A stretch of DNA of 64,000 nucleotides from an uncultured cyanobacterium. GTDB taxonomy: Bacteria; Cyanobacteriota; Cyanobacteriia; PCC-6307; Cyanobiaceae. Below the pieces are notes generated by a model, which was given only the letters and a program-made list of their open reading frames with translations, was not told the DNA's origin and did no database searches. How positions within the stretch are numbered: position 1 is the first letter of the stretch; every line of letters starts with the position of its first letter. Where the stretch lies: assembly GCA_903871775.1 (NCBI GenBank), contig CAIQIA010000006.1, forward strand, positions 1-64,000, in the 5' to 3' direction. The translations under genes and the position numbers were made by a program. Below, one piece after another: positions 9,050-18,636 of the stretch.

Positions 9050-10309
9050 ATGAGTGTGCCGCTTCCGCCCTCCCGACGCCTGCCGCGCAGCCTCTATCTC
9101 CATATCCCGTTCTGTCGGCGCCGCTGCTTCTACTGCGATTTCCCGGTGGTGCCCCTCGGCGATGGCGCCGACGGCACCCGTTCACCGTCGATCGCCCGGT
9201 ACCTCGACCTGCTGCACCGTGATCTGGCCGCCGCCCCCGCCGGACCGCCCCTGTCGACCGTCTACATCGGTGGCGGCACCCCATCCCTGCTCAGCGTGCC
9301 GCAGCTGCAGGCGCTGCTGGCTGCCGTGCGCCGCCGCTGGGGGCTCGCCCCCGCCGCCGAGGTCACCCTCGAGATGGATCCCGGCAGCTTCGATGCCGAC
9401 CGCCTCCGGGGGGTGCTGGCGGCCGGCGTGAACCGGGTCAGCCTCGGTGGCCAGAGCTTCGACGATGGCGTGCTGGCGGGTCTCGGCCGCTGCCATCGCC
9501 GGGCCGATCTGCTCCAGGCCTGCCGCTGGCTGCGGCAGGCCCGGGCCCAGGGTCGTCTGCACAGCTGGAGCCTTGATCTGATCGTCAACCTCCCCGGTCA
9601 GTCGGCCGACCTCTGGGAGACGACCCTGGCGGCTGCCCTGGCGGAGCAGCCGCCGCATCTGTCGATCTACGACCTGATCGTGGAGCCGGGCACCGTCTTC
9701 GCGCGGGCGGAGGCGCGGGGCCAGCTCGACTGTCCCGATGAAGACGCCGCCGCCGATCGGCTCGTGCACACCCACCATCGGCTCGCGGCTGCCGGTTATG
9801 GCCACTACGAGATCAGCAGCTGGGCCCTGCCCGGCCATGGGGCCCGCCACAACCGCACCTACTGGACCGGCGCCGGCTGGTGGGCCTGCGGCCTGGGGGC
9901 CACCGCCGGCGCCGGCGCCGAGCGGCTGGCCCGCCCGCGCACCCGGGAGGCTTACGCCCTGTGGTTGCAGCAGCGGGCCGGTGACCAGGGGGGCGACGGT
10001 CCCCCCTGGCCGGCCCCGCCGGTGGACGACCTGCTGCTGGTGGGCCTGCGCTGCCGCGAGGGGGTCCCGCTGCGCTGGCTGGCCGGGGCCAGCGGGCTCA
10101 CCCCTGGGGCCCTGCAGGCCGACCTGGAGGCTGCGCTGGCCGGCTGGCGGCGGCAGGGGCTGGTGGCCTGGGATGGGGGCCGCCTGCGATTGCTGCCCCC
10201 CGAGGGGTTCTGCCTCAGCAATGCCGTGCTGCGGGATCTGCTGGCGTGGTGGCAGGGGCGCCGGGGGGCTGACGCACCTGGTCGACCCAGCCCCGCAGGG
10301 TGTCGCTGA
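9050..10309 (+). CDS. hemW: radical SAM heme chaperone HemW
   Basis: A 419-residue radical SAM protein of the HemW (formerly HemN-like) family, which binds heme and delivers it to heme enzymes. The cluster motif is C-x3-C-x2-C at Cys22, Cys26 and Cys29 ([14 protein letters not shown]), followed by YIGGGTPS and a Gly-rich SAM site. The four-Cys pattern of true coproporphyrinogen oxidase is absent. The conserved C-terminus is FCLSNAVL; the last 25 residues lie over the 3' end of panB on the opposite strand. Confidence 0.9.
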   Translation: MSVPLPPSRRLPRSLYLHIPFCRRRCFYCDFPVVPLGDGADGTRSPSIARYLDLLHRDLAAAPAGPPLSTVYIGGGTPSLLSVPQLQALLAAVRRRWGLAPAAEVTLEMDPGSFDADRLRGVLAAGVNRVSLGGQSFDDGVLAGLGRCHRRADLLQACRWLRQARAQGRLHSWSLDLIVNLPGQSADLWETTLAAALAEQPPHLSIYDLIVEPGTVFARAEARGQLDCPDEDAAADRLVHTHHRLAAAGYGHYEISSWALPGHGARHNRTYWTGAGWWACGLGATAGAGAERLARPRTREAYALWLQQRAGDQGGDGPPWPAPPVDDLLLVGLRCREGVPLRWLAGASGLTPGALQADLEAALAGWRRQGLVAWDGGRLRLLPPEGFCLSNAVLRDLLAWWQGRRGADAPGRPSPAGCR

Positions 10310-11039
10310 ACAGCTGTTCGCCGGACACCAGGGCCTGGGCGAAGGGGGGTTGCCGGGGGGTCAGCCCCAGCAGGTCAGCGGTGACCCGCACCTGCCCGTC
10401 GCAGTCCTCACCGGCGCCGATGCCGATCACCGGCAGCTCCAGCCGGCGGCGCAGGTCGCCGGCCAGGCCGTCGGGCACGTGTTCGAGCACGAGGGCGAAG
10501 CAGCCCAGGGCCTGCAGCTGCTCGGCCTGCCGCCGCAGCCGGTCCTGGGCGACCGGATCGGTGGCCTGGCGCCGATAGCCCAGCTGCCGCACCGACTGGG
10601 GCGTCAGGCCCAGGTGACCCATCACGGGGATGCCATGGCGCACCAGCCTGTCGACGACGGCGAGGGTCTCGGCTTCGGCCCCCTCGAGCTTCACGCCATG
10701 GCAGCCGGTCTCCTGCAACAGCCGGCCGGCGGCGGCCATGGCGCTGTCGCTGCCGCACTGGTAACTCAGGAACGGCAGGTCCACCACCACCGGGGTGTGG
10801 CGCAGGGACCGTTGCACCGCCATGGCGTGGTGGACCATGGCGTCGAGGGTCACCGGCAGGGTCGTGGCGTGGCCGAGCGCCACCATGCCGAGGGAATCCC
10901 CCACCAGCACCAGGTCGACGCCGGCCCCCTCGGCCCAGCGGGCGCTGGGGGCGTCCCAGGCCGTCAGCACGGTGATCGGCAGGCCCTCGCGTTTGCGGCG
11001 CATCAGCAGCGGCAGCAGTTCAGCGGGGCTGAAGGTCAC
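10215..11039 (-). CDS. panB: 3-methyl-2-oxobutanoate hydroxymethyltransferase
   Basis: First step of pantothenate synthesis: transfer of a hydroxymethyl group from methylene-THF to 2-oxoisovalerate, a product of the pathway that ilvC belongs to. Motifs are LTAWDAPSA, the Mg-binding VGDSLGMV, and GCHGVKLEG with [10 protein letters not shown]. From the GTG at 11039 the length is 274 residues, normal for PanB. An ATG at 11090 would add 17 residues that lie inside the SRP RNA gene, so I rejected it. The 3' end overlaps hemW by 95 bases, in the non-conserved tails of both. Confidence 0.94.
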   Translation of the reverse strand: MTFSPAELLPLLMRRKREGLPITVLTAWDAPSARWAEGAGVDLVLVGDSLGMVALGHATTLPVTLDAMVHHAMAVQRSLRHTPVVVDLPFLSYQCGSDSAMAAAGRLLQETGCHGVKLEGAEAETLAVVDRLVRHGIPVMGHLGLTPQSVRQLGYRRQATDPVAQDRLRRQAEQLQALGCFALVLEHVPDGLAGDLRRRLELPVIGIGAGEDCDGQVRVTADLLGLTPRQPPFAQALVSGEQLFSDTLRGWVDQVRQPPGAPATTPADPAARHC

Positions 11040-11061
11040 GGTGTCTGGCAGGCCGTTGCTG

Positions 11062-11071
11062 TTGCTAGCAT
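11062..11071. promoter_or_regulatory. overlapping divergent -10 boxes (SRP RNA / panB)
   Basis: TTGCTAGCAT is built around CTAG. Read on the plus strand, TAGCAT at 11066-11071 would start transcription at 11078, the 5' end of the SRP RNA. Read on the minus strand, TAGCAA would start near 11055, 16 bases before the panB GTG. Confidence 0.4.
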
Positions 11072-11077
11072 CCCAGA

Positions 11078-11173
11078 GACTCGGACCCATGCGGTTCCGA
11101 CGCCCAAACCTGGTCAGGACCGGAAGGCAGCAGCCACACGGGATGCTCTGAACAGGCGTGGACTCCGGGTCAC
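11078..11173 (+). ncRNA. ffs: signal recognition particle RNA (small bacterial type)
   Basis: The universally conserved apical part of SRP RNA is present: GGTCAGGACCGGAAGGCAGC, with the GGAA tetraloop and the Ffh-binding asymmetric bulge. Flanking arms pair as expected: GACCC (11084-11088) with GGGTC (about 11167-11171), CATGC with GCGTG, GTTC with GAAC, CCC with GGG. The 5' end is inferred from the -10 box; the 3' end is approximate. A pyrimidine-rich stretch follows. Confidence 0.9.
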
Positions 11174-11282
11174 CCTCTTTCTGTCTCTGTGATCTCCGGG
11201 AAACATCCGGATGTCCGCTCAGGATTTAGAACGCAACGTTCTTGGCTCGACATTCAGGGTTCAGGGCGCGACCTGCAGGCCC

Positions 11283-11314
11283 CCCCCGACAGATCCGTGA
11301 GGACGCGTCGGGGG
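11283..11314. terminator. hairpin downstream of ftsZ
   Basis: CCCCCGAC and GTCGGGGG pair over 8 bases between the SRP RNA and the 3' end of ftsZ. It lacks a T-run, so intrinsic termination is uncertain. The rest of 11174-11335 shows no gene. Confidence 0.35.
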
Positions 11315-11335
11315 CGCTGTCGTCAGGGAGTGGCT

Positions 11336-12544
11336 TCAGTCGGCGCCGGAGCGGTTCTGGCGATTGAGCAGGAATGACGGAATCCGAACCCCCGAGTCAT
11401 CGGTGGCTGCGGGGTCGACGGTGGGGCTGCCGCTGGCGTCCAGGGCCGTCGAGAGCCGGGGCCGGGGGGGGGCACTGGGACCGCCATCGAAGCCCGTGGC
11501 GATCACGGTCACGTGGATCTCGCCCTCGAGCTGCTCGTCGACCACCGCGCCCACGATGATGTTGGCTTCGGGGTCGACCACGTCGTAGATGACCTCCGAG
11601 GCGGTGGTCATGTCTTCGAGGGTCATGTCACGGCCGCCGCTGATGTTGATGACGCACCCCTTGGCGCCATCGATGCGGGCCGACTCCAGCAGCGGGCTGC
11701 TCATGGCGGCGATGGCGGCCTCCGACGCCCTGGAGCGGCCCGAGCCGACGCCGATGCCCAGGAGGGCGGTGCCGGCCGAGGCCATCACCGAGCGCACGTC
11801 GGCGAAGTCGACGTTCACGAGGCCCGGTTTGGTGATGATGTCGGAGATGCCCTTGACGCCGCTGCGGAGCACATCATCCGCCGCCCGGAAGGCCTCCTGC
11901 AGCGGCGCACCGGCGATCGATTCCCGCAGGCGGTCGTTGGGAATCACGATGAGCGTGTCGACATGTTCGGCCAGGCGGGCGATGCCCTCCTCGGCCTGAC
12001 GCATCCGCTTGCGTCCCTCGAAGGTGAAGGGCTTGGTGACGATGGCCACGGTGAGGGCGCCGGTCTCCTTGGCCACTTCAGCCACGATCGGCGCCGCACC
12101 GGTGCCGGTGCCACCCCCCATGCCGGCGGTGATGAACACCAGATCGGTGCCGGCCAGGGCCTCCTGCAGTTCGGTGCGCGATTCTTCGGCGGCCTTCTGG
12201 CCGATGGCCGGGTTGCCGCCGGCCCCCAGGCCGCGGGTGAGCTTGATGCCCAGCTGGGTGCGCTGGCCGGTCGACGAGCTCAGCAGGGCCTGGGCATCGG
12301 TGTTGAGCACCCGGAAGCCCACCCCCATCAGCTCGGAGGCAATCATGCGGTTGACGGCATTGCTGCCGCCACCACCGACGCCGATCACCTCGATGCGGGC
12401 CATCTGGCTGGGAACGATCCCCTGGCCGGCAGCCTGGACCTGATGGTTGGCGCCAGGACGCTCCCGATCATGGAGTGAGCCCTGCCCTGCCATGGGTTCC
12501 ATGCCGTCCATCGCCGCAGCGGCGCCATCGATGTGCTGAAGCAT
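11336..12544 (-). CDS. ftsZ: cell division GTPase FtsZ
   Basis: A 402-residue tubulin homologue that polymerises into the Z-ring at mid-cell. The core starts at [19 protein letters not shown]; the GTP-binding loop is [10 protein letters not shown] and the T7 catalytic loop is [11 protein letters not shown]. The C-terminal peptide is IPSFLLNR, the tail that binds membrane tethers, after a linker of about 45 residues. Several Met codons lie in the ~50-residue N-terminal extension, so the exact start is open. It follows ftsQ with an 80-base gap that may hold its own promoter. Confidence 0.97.
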   Translation of the reverse strand: MLQHIDGAAAAMDGMEPMAGQGSLHDRERPGANHQVQAAGQGIVPSQMARIEVIGVGGGGSNAVNRMIASELMGVGFRVLNTDAQALLSSSTGQRTQLGIKLTRGLGAGGNPAIGQKAAEESRTELQEALAGTDLVFITAGMGGGTGTGAAPIVAEVAKETGALTVAIVTKPFTFEGRKRMRQAEEGIARLAEHVDTLIVIPNDRLRESIAGAPLQEAFRAADDVLRSGVKGISDIITKPGLVNVDFADVRSVMASAGTALLGIGVGSGRSRASEAAIAAMSSPLLESARIDGAKGCVINISGGRDMTLEDMTTASEVIYDVVDPEANIIVGAVVDEQLEGEIHVTVIATGFDGGPSAPPRPRLSTALDASGSPTVDPAATDDSGVRIPSFLLNRQNRSGAD

Positions 12545-12624
12545 TATCCAGGCTGGACACCAAGGTCCCTAGTAGTCGAACAAGGATCGCCGCAGGGCGC
12601 TGCAATCGCAACGTGGTTGTGGTG

Positions 12625-13470
12625 TCAATTCGCTGACCTGCCCTTGCGGACAGCGCCGCCAGCGTTCAATCCGTCCCCAGGCGGCGCCAGCAGCAATTCG
12701 GGATGCTCGGGATCATCGAGGTCAATGGCCCGGCTCCCGCCCAGGGCCGCGGTCTTCGGCAGGTCGGCGGCCAGATGGTCGAGCACCTGAAGCCGCCGCT
12801 GCAGGCGGTCGTCGAGGGTGCCGAAGCGCACCAGCCCGAGTCGGCTGCTTGACAGCCACAGGTCCCCCTCGGGCCGGAAGCGGAGCTCGCTCACCGCTGC
12901 CGAGGCCGGCAGCTGGCGGAGCAGCACCTCGAGGCCCGGCTGGTGCCGCTCCTGCCAGCCGGTGATCCAGAGCGGACTGGCAACCGGCACCCCGCCCATG
13001 GCCTGCTGTCGGGCGCTGATCCAGCGGCCGGTGCGGTCGACGAAGCCGTTCTCGACACCGGCGCTGGTGCGGCGCTGGGCGCGGGCCACGGCCACCCGCG
13101 GATGCAGGCGGATCGTGAGGCCGGCGGGGAGCATGTGGCGTTGCACGACCACCTGATCCACCGGCAGCTGCGCCGCCAGCCGCCGGCGCAGGTCGGCCGG
13201 ATCCAGGTCCAGCAGGGGCTGGGGGAACTCCAGACCGCCGGCCTTGATGACCTGATCGCGGCCCAGGCCCACCGTGCCTTGCACCGTCACCTGGGCCGGC
13301 GACTGCAGCAGCCAGCCATGGCGCAGCAGCACCCAGCCCAGGCCGGTGGCCGCCGCCAGCAGGGCCAGCAGCCGCCAGACCTGGGCGAGCCGTCCCAGCC
13401 GGCGCTGGCGCCGCAGCTCCTGGCGGCGTTGCACCCCTTCGGTGGCGGGCCGCTGCTTCAGAGGTCGCAT
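12625..13470 (-). CDS. ftsQ: cell division protein FtsQ (POTRA domain)
   Basis: A 281-residue bitopic protein: a basic N-terminus, one membrane helix at about residues 30-50 (VWRLLALLAAATGLGWVLL), then a POTRA domain (VTVQGTVGLGRDQVIKAGGL). It would link early and late divisome proteins outside the membrane. Its start overlaps the upstream small gene by 13 bases, and it sits between ddl and ftsZ, the standard order in division/cell-wall clusters, which supports the name despite low conservation of the family. Confidence 0.85.
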   Translation of the reverse strand: MRPLKQRPATEGVQRRQELRRQRRLGRLAQVWRLLALLAAATGLGWVLLRHGWLLQSPAQVTVQGTVGLGRDQVIKAGGLEFPQPLLDLDPADLRRRLAAQLPVDQVVVQRHMLPAGLTIRLHPRVAVARAQRRTSAGVENGFVDRTGRWISARQQAMGGVPVASPLWITGWQERHQPGLEVLLRQLPASAAVSELRFRPEGDLWLSSSRLGLVRFGTLDDRLQRRLQVLDHLAADLPKTAALGGSRAIDLDDPEHPELLLAPPGDGLNAGGAVRKGRSAN

Positions 13471-13868
13471 CGTGAGCGCTGCATCAGTTCCTCGATCCAG
13501 CGGCGGGCCCGGTCGGCATCGGTGAAGGGAATGTCGCGCTGCACCCCGTCGCCGATCAGGCGCAGGCGGCAGGGCCCATGGCTCTCTTCAGTGAGGGGGG
13601 CGTCGCCGGACCCCAGGGCCAGCAGTTCCACCAGCTCGAGTTTCGAGACCGTGAAGGACCCCTGCGGGCGCAGCTGCCCGGCCTCGAAGCTGCTCCATTC
13701 GAGCTGGCCGTTGATCAGCCGCGCGGCCCCACCGCCGTCCAGCTTCGACAGCTCGGCGCCATCGGCCCATTCGAGGAACAGCCGCTGGCGTCGCCGCTCG
13801 AGCCAGCCCAGGGCGGTGAGCACCACGAAGGCCACCAGCAACGGCAGCCAGAGAAGGGCATGGGACAT
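13458..13868 (-). CDS. small membrane-anchored protein of the ddl-ftsQ gap
   Basis: A 136-residue protein with one N-terminal membrane helix (ALLWLPLLVAFVVLTALGW) and a basic/acidic cytoplasmic part ending in DADRARRWIEELMQRSRCDL. I do not recognise a named family. Start ATG at 13868 shares one base with the ddl stop (TGATG), and the 3' end overlaps ftsQ by 13 bases, so the three genes should be translated together. By position a role in wall synthesis or division is possible but not shown. Confidence 0.75.
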   Translation of the reverse strand: MSHALLWLPLLVAFVVLTALGWLERRRQRLFLEWADGAELSKLDGGGAARLINGQLEWSSFEAGQLRPQGSFTVSKLELVELLALGSGDAPLTEESHGPCRLRLIGDGVQRDIPFTDADRARRWIEELMQRSRCDL

Positions 13869-14932
13869 CAGGCCAGCTCCACCAGACGGTGCACAAGGTC
13901 GTCCAGCGGGATGCCGCTGGCGGCCCACAGCATGGGGTACATGCTCTGATTCGTGAACCCCGGCAGGGTGTTGATTTCGTTCAGCAGCAACCGACCGCTC
14001 GCTTCTTCGTAGAAGAAATCGACCCGGCTCAGGCCCGAGGCCCCGACGGCCCGCACGGCTTCGATGGCCAGCCGCCGGGCCTCGTCCTGCACGGCGGCGG
14101 GCACCGCCGCCGGAATGACGGTGCGGCTCAGCCCTTCGGTGTACTTGGTGTCGTAGTCGTACCAGTCGGCGTCAAAGACGATCTCCCCCAGCACCGAGGC
14201 TTCGAGCTGCCCCCGGCCCAGCACGGCGCATTCGAGCTCCCGGACCTTGAGGCCGCTCTCGACGATCAGGCGCGGATCGTGGGCGGCCGCCGCCTGCAGG
14301 CCTGCCAGCAGCTGCTCCCGGTCGCTGGCCTTGCTGATGCCGACCGACGAACCCATGTTGGCCGGCTTGACGAAGCAGGGGAGGCCGAGGCTGTCCTCGA
14401 GGCGCGCGAGCAGCGGGCCCGGGTCGGCCAGCTCGGTGGCCTCCACCGCCTGGTAGGGGCCCTGGGGCAGGCCGGCGGCGGCGAAGGCCGCCTTCATGGC
14501 CAGTTTGTCCATGCCCACCGCCGAGCCCAGCACCCCCGAACCCACGAAGGGCACCTGCATGAGGGTGAACAGCCCCTGCACGGTGCCGTCTTCCCCGTTG
14601 GGACCATGCAGCACCGGAAACCACACCTCGACCGCCAGCGCCCCCTCAGGAAGCCCCTGGAAGCCCGGCCGGTCCGCCGGGGACAGGTCGGCCGGGTCGG
14701 GAGCCACCCCCGACCGCAGCACGGCGCTCGCGACCTCGTCGCCCCACCAGCGCCCGAGGCGGTCGATGTAGAAGTGCCGTAGCCGGTATCGCGCCGCATT
14801 GCGGCCGCTGCCCAGGCCGCGGGCGACGGTGGCCGCCGAGCGGATCGAGACGTCGTGTTCGCCCGAGGCCCCTCCGAACACCAGACCCACGTCGCGGGGG
14901 CGTTGGGTTGCGGAGAACTCCTCGTCGCTCAT
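13868..14932 (-). CDS. ddl: D-alanine--D-alanine ligase
   Basis: A 354-residue ATP-grasp ligase that makes the D-Ala-D-Ala end of the peptidoglycan stem. N-terminal [17 protein letters not shown], the omega-loop region around [15 protein letters not shown], and the metal-binding VDFFYEE and [11 protein letters not shown] are present. Length is normal. It opens the ddl-unknown-ftsQ-ftsZ minus-strand run. Confidence 0.96.
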   Translation of the reverse strand: MSDEEFSATQRPRDVGLVFGGASGEHDVSIRSAATVARGLGSGRNAARYRLRHFYIDRLGRWWGDEVASAVLRSGVAPDPADLSPADRPGFQGLPEGALAVEVWFPVLHGPNGEDGTVQGLFTLMQVPFVGSGVLGSAVGMDKLAMKAAFAAAGLPQGPYQAVEATELADPGPLLARLEDSLGLPCFVKPANMGSSVGISKASDREQLLAGLQAAAAHDPRLIVESGLKVRELECAVLGRGQLEASVLGEIVFDADWYDYDTKYTEGLSRTVIPAAVPAAVQDEARRLAIEAVRAVGASGLSRVDFFYEEASGRLLLNEINTLPGFTNQSMYPMLWAASGIPLDDLVHRLVELA

Positions 14933-14968
14933 GGGCGGAACAGGTCGCGTTTCAAGGTACCAGTGCCG

Positions 14969-16345
14969 TCAGGGCCTGGCATGGCCACTGAGGGAGAAGG
15001 CCCTCACGGTGTCGATGGCCACCGGCACCAGGTCACCGGGGCCATGGCCGTCGGCGGGGAAGAAGGTGAGTCGGTTGGTGCGGGTGCGGCCCATCAGCTG
15101 GCCGGCATCCCGGGGGTTGCTGCCCTCCACCAGCACCTCCTCGACCCGTCCCAGATAGCGGGCGCTGCGCTGCCGGGCCGTCCGCTCCACGGCGGCGTTC
15201 AGCTCCTGCAGCCGGGCCACCTTGACGGCCTCGTCGACCTGATCGGCCCAGAGGGCCGCCGGGGTGCCCGGTCGGGGGGAATAGGCGGCGGTGTTGACCT
15301 GGTCGAAGCCCATGGCCTCCACCAGGTCGAGGGTGTGGCGGAACTGGGCGTCGGTCTCGCCCGGGAAGCCCACGATGGCGTCGGCGCTGATGGCCGCATC
15401 GGGCATCCGCTCGCGGATGCGGTCGATGATGCGGCGGTAACGATCCACCGTGTACCCCCGGGCCATGGCCTGCAGCAGCGCGTCATCGCCGCTCTGGAAG
15501 GGGATGTGGAAGTGCTCGCAGACGTTGGGCAGGCTGGCGCAGGCGTCGATCAGCCGGTCGGTGAAGTAACGGGGGTGGCTGGTGGCGAACCGCAGCCGCG
15601 CCAGGCCGGGCACATCGTGGACGTGCTGCAGCAGATCGGTGAAGGTGTGGCGGTGCCGCCCCTCGGCCGTGCTGCCCGGCAGATCGCGGCCGTAGGCATC
15701 AATGTTCTGTCCCAGCAGTGTGATCTCGCGGTAGCCACGGGCGGCGAGGCCCTCCATCTCCAGCCGGATCGCTTCGGGCAGCCGTGACTGCTCCCTGCCG
15801 CGCACCGAGGGCACCACGCAGTAGGTGCAGCGCTCATTGCAGCCGTAGATCACGTTGACCCAGGCGCACACCTGGCTGTCGCGGCGGGCGGTGGTGATGT
15901 CTTCAAGGATGTGGTGCTCACCGGTGGCCACCACCTGCTGGCCGCTCTCCACCTGGGCCAGCAGGGTCTCGAGCCGGTTGGCGTGCTGGGGGCCCATCAC
16001 CAGATCGAGTTCCGGCACGCGCCGCAGCAGAGCTTCCCCCTCCTGTTGGGCGACGCAGCCCGCCACCACCAGGGTGAGCGCCGGGTTGGTGCGTTTGCGC
16101 CGGGCCTGACGGCCCAGGTAGCTGTAGACCTTCTGTTCGGCGTTGTCGCGGATCGTGCAGGTGTTGTACAGCACCAGATCCGCCTCGTCCTCGCCGCTGC
16201 CGGCCGCGTACCCCAGTTGCTCGAGGATGCCGGCCATCCGCTCCGAGTCGGCCTTGTTCATCTGGCAGCCGAAGGTGGTGATCCAGTAGGTCCCCCGCGG
16301 ACTGAGGCTCGAAGCGGGCAAGGTCTCGATGGCGGACGGTCTCAT
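14969..16345 (-). CDS. miaB: tRNA-2-methylthio-N6-dimethylallyladenosine synthase
   Basis: A 458-residue radical SAM methylthiotransferase acting on A37 of tRNAs that read codons beginning with U. Domain order is the N-terminal UPF0004 domain ([34 protein letters not shown], three cluster cysteines), the radical SAM motif C-x3-C-x2-C in [17 protein letters not shown], and a C-terminal TRAM region. It lies 36 bases upstream of ddl on the same strand and is divergent from the racemase-like gene at 16429. Confidence 0.96.
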   Translation of the reverse strand: MRPSAIETLPASSLSPRGTYWITTFGCQMNKADSERMAGILEQLGYAAGSGEDEADLVLYNTCTIRDNAEQKVYSYLGRQARRKRTNPALTLVVAGCVAQQEGEALLRRVPELDLVMGPQHANRLETLLAQVESGQQVVATGEHHILEDITTARRDSQVCAWVNVIYGCNERCTYCVVPSVRGREQSRLPEAIRLEMEGLAARGYREITLLGQNIDAYGRDLPGSTAEGRHRHTFTDLLQHVHDVPGLARLRFATSHPRYFTDRLIDACASLPNVCEHFHIPFQSGDDALLQAMARGYTVDRYRRIIDRIRERMPDAAISADAIVGFPGETDAQFRHTLDLVEAMGFDQVNTAAYSPRPGTPAALWADQVDEAVKVARLQELNAAVERTARQRSARYLGRVEEVLVEGSNPRDAGQLMGRTRTNRLTFFPADGHGPGDLVPVAIDTVRAFSLSGHARP

Positions 16346-16391
16346 TGTGGGTCAGCGCGGCCGCAGCCCGGGTGGTGGCCGCAGCCATCGG

Positions 16392-16397
16392 TAGGGT
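16392..16397 (+). promoter_or_regulatory. -10 box of the dgcA-dgcN pair
   Basis: TAGGGT predicts a start near 16404, 25 bases before the ATG at 16429. No clear -35 box. Confidence 0.35.
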
Positions 16398-16428
16398 CGA
16401 CGGGAGGCCCTGAGCGGAGTGTCCGCCC

Positions 16429-17469
16429 ATGCGTTGGCGACTGCAGCGGTTCACCCTCACCAAGGCTGTGCCCCTCACCATCAGCCGGGGCACCACCGCG
16501 GCGGTGGAGCACCTGTGCCTCACGGTCGACCACGACGGCTGCAGCGGCCGCGGCGAGACCGGTGGCTTCGATACGGGCCTGCGGGCGTTCGACACCGGAG
16601 CCCTGGAGGCCGAGCTGCGGGAGCTGTTGCCCTCCCTTGAGCCGCTCGATCCGATCTGCCGCCAGGCCATCGAGCCGCTGTTGGCCTCCCTGAGCCCCCC
16701 GGCCCGCTGTGCCGTGGATCTGGCCCTGCACGACTGGTGGGGCCAGCGGCTGGGGCGACCGCTGTGGCAGCTCTGGGGGCTCGACCGCCAGGCCTGTGTG
16801 CCCACCAGCGTCACCCTGGGCCTGGCCAGCCCCGAGGCGGTGGTTGACCGGCTGCACCGCTGGCGACAGCTGCTGCCGGCCTCCCGCGTCAAGCTCAAGC
16901 TGGGCAGCCCCGCGGGCCTCGACCATGACCGGGCCCTGGTGGAGGCGTTGCGCCCCCGGCTCGAGGGGGCCGAACTGCAGGTGGATGCCAACGGCGGCTG
17001 GACGCCGGACCAGGCCCGGCGCATGCTCCCCTGGCTGGCTGAACGCGAGGTGGTGCTGGTGGAACAGCCCCTGGCGGCCGCCCCCGACGACGGCGCCGCC
17101 TTCGCCGACCTGCGTGGCCGGGCCCCCCTGGCTCTGGTGGCCGACGAGAGCTGCTGGGATCTGCCCGACCTGCTGCGCCTGGCCCCCCACGTGGATGGGA
17201 TCAACATCAAGCTGCTCAAGGCGGGGGGACTCACGGAAGCCCTGCTGATGGCCCGCACGGCCCGGCGCCTGGGGCTGCGGCTGATGCTCGGCTGCTACTC
17301 AGACAGTGCCCTGCTCAACGGGGCGGCGGCCCAGTTGCTGCCGCTGGTGCACTGGCCTGACCTCGACAGCCACCTCAACCTGCTGGACGATCCCTTCCGG
17401 GGTCCACTGCAGGATGGTGATCTGCTCAGGCCCGGCGACGGGCCAGGACTGGGGGTGGAGCCATGCTGA
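16429..17469 (+). CDS. dgcA: enolase-superfamily epimerase; likely N-acyl-D-glutamate racemase DgcA
   Basis: A 346-residue member of the muconate-lactonizing/dipeptide-epimerase group. The two acid-base lysines are visible as K-x-K at Lys155/Lys157 and Lys261 (INIKLLKAGG), and the Mg ligands as Asp186 (DANGGW), Glu212 (EQPL) and Asp239 (DES). This layout fits 1,1-proton transfer on an amino acid derivative. By similarity alone it would be called L-Ala-D/L-Glu epimerase. The overlapping DUF1611 gene points instead to the DgcA-DgcN pair, where it racemises N-acetyl-D-glutamate. The catalytic residues are seen; the substrate is inferred. Confidence 0.8.
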   Translation: MRWRLQRFTLTKAVPLTISRGTTAAVEHLCLTVDHDGCSGRGETGGFDTGLRAFDTGALEAELRELLPSLEPLDPICRQAIEPLLASLSPPARCAVDLALHDWWGQRLGRPLWQLWGLDRQACVPTSVTLGLASPEAVVDRLHRWRQLLPASRVKLKLGSPAGLDHDRALVEALRPRLEGAELQVDANGGWTPDQARRMLPWLAEREVVLVEQPLAAAPDDGAAFADLRGRAPLALVADESCWDLPDLLRLAPHVDGINIKLLKAGGLTEALLMARTARRLGLRLMLGCYSDSALLNGAAAQLLPLVHWPDLDSHLNLLDDPFRGPLQDGDLLRPGDGPGLGVEPC

Positions 17470-18524
17470 CCGCCGATGCTCCGGTGCTGCTTCTGCAGCA
17501 CGACGGCCTGGAGGATCTCTCCGGCAAGACCGGTCTTGCCCTGCTGCGCTACCGCCAGGGCCCGGTGGTGGCGGTGCTGGATCCGGGGAGGGCCGGGGCC
17601 GACCTGCCGACCCTGACCGGCATCCCCCGGTCGGTGCCGGTGGTGGCGTCGGTGGCCGAGGCGATGCTCTATGGCCCCCAGGTGGCCGTGGTGGGGCTGG
17701 CGCCCTCCGGCGGGCGGTTGCCGCCGCCGGTGCGGGAGGCCGTGGCGGAGGCCCTGCGGGCGGGGCTCAGCGTCGCCAGCGGCCTGCACACCCGCCTGGG
17801 GGAGGATCCCGACCTGGCGGCGCTGGTCCAACCGGGCCGCTGGATCTGGGATCTGCGCCGGGAGCCCGGGCAGCTCACGGTCGCCACGGGGTTGGCGGCG
17901 GCCCTGCCCTGCCGTCGCATTCTTGCCCTCGGCAGCGACATGTCGGTGGGGAAGATGAGCGTCGCCCTCGAGCTCACGGCGGCGGCCCGGGGGCGGGGCC
18001 TTGATGCCCGTTTCGTCGGCACGGGCCAGGCCGGCATCCTCATTGCCGGTGGCGGGGTGGCCCTCGATGCCGTGCGGGTCGACTACGCCGCCGGAGCCGT
18101 CGAGCAGGCGGTGCGCTCCACCGCTGAGGGGGCCGGCCCCGAAGCGCTGGTGTTCGTCGAGGGGCAGGGGTCGTTCTGCCATCCCGGCTCCACCGCCAGC
18201 CTGCCCCTGCTGCGGGGCAGCCAGCCCACGGATCTGCTGCTGGTCCATCGGGCCGGTCAGGCCACCATCCGCAATCTGCCCCAGGTGCCCCTGCCGCCCC
18301 TGCCCCAGCTGATCGCCGTCTGCGAGGCCATGGCGGCCCTTGCCCTGCCCGTGGGGGGCCGTCCGGCTCGCGTGCGGGCGGTGGCCCTCAACACCGCCCA
18401 CCTCGACGACAGCGCGGCGCAGGCGGCCATCGAGACCGTCGCCCGTGACACAGGTCTTCCCTGTGCGGATGCGGTGCGCGGAGGAGCAGAAGCCCTGCTG
18501 GATGCTCTGCTGGGACCAGGATGA
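17463..18524 (+). CDS. dgcN: DUF1611 protein; likely D-glutamate N-acetyltransferase DgcN
   Basis: A 353-residue DUF1611 protein overlapping the previous gene by 7 bases. The C-terminal half has a P-loop-like motif at about residue 157 (GSDMSVGKMS), then RFVGTGQAGILIAGGG and VEGQGSFCHPG, which are typical of the family. In marine bacteria DgcN N-acylates D-glutamate, DgcA racemises the product, and a deacylase yields L-glutamate. No deacylase is seen nearby. The gene ends one base before the opposing tRNA-His. Confidence 0.8.
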   Translation: MLTADAPVLLLQHDGLEDLSGKTGLALLRYRQGPVVAVLDPGRAGADLPTLTGIPRSVPVVASVAEAMLYGPQVAVVGLAPSGGRLPPPVREAVAEALRAGLSVASGLHTRLGEDPDLAALVQPGRWIWDLRREPGQLTVATGLAAALPCRRILALGSDMSVGKMSVALELTAAARGRGLDARFVGTGQAGILIAGGGVALDAVRVDYAAGAVEQAVRSTAEGAGPEALVFVEGQGSFCHPGSTASLPLLRGSQPTDLLLVHRAGQATIRNLPQVPLPPLPQLIAVCEAMAALALPVGGRPARVRAVALNTAHLDDSAAQAAIETVARDTGLPCADAVRGGAEALLDALLGPG

Positions 18525-18525
18525 G

Positions 18526-18599
18526 GGCGAGCGAGGGGATTCGAACCCCCGAATAGCGGCGCCACAAGCCGCTGCCTTAACCGCTTGGCGACGCCCGCC
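18526..18599 (-). tRNA. trnH: tRNA-His (GTG)
   Basis: The minus strand folds into a cloverleaf. The anticodon stem GCGGC/GCCGC encloses loop TTGTGGC with anticodon GTG, and the T-arm has GGTTCGAATCC. An extra G at -1 paired with C73 is encoded, as expected for tRNA-His. CCA is not encoded. It is convergent with dgcN at a distance of one base. Confidence 0.97.
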
Positions 18600-18636
18600 G
18601 TACAAAGAGAACCCTACAACACGGTTCATCACGCCC

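Noticed and set aside
11040-11090. The longer panB start at ATG 11090
   Set aside because: It would place 17 non-conserved codons inside the SRP RNA gene; the GTG at 11039 gives a normal-length enzyme.
11189-11377. A 62-codon plus-strand open frame between SRP RNA and ftsZ
   Set aside because: No recognisable sequence, Arg/Gly/Gln-rich shadow composition, and it overlaps the end of ftsZ on the other strand.
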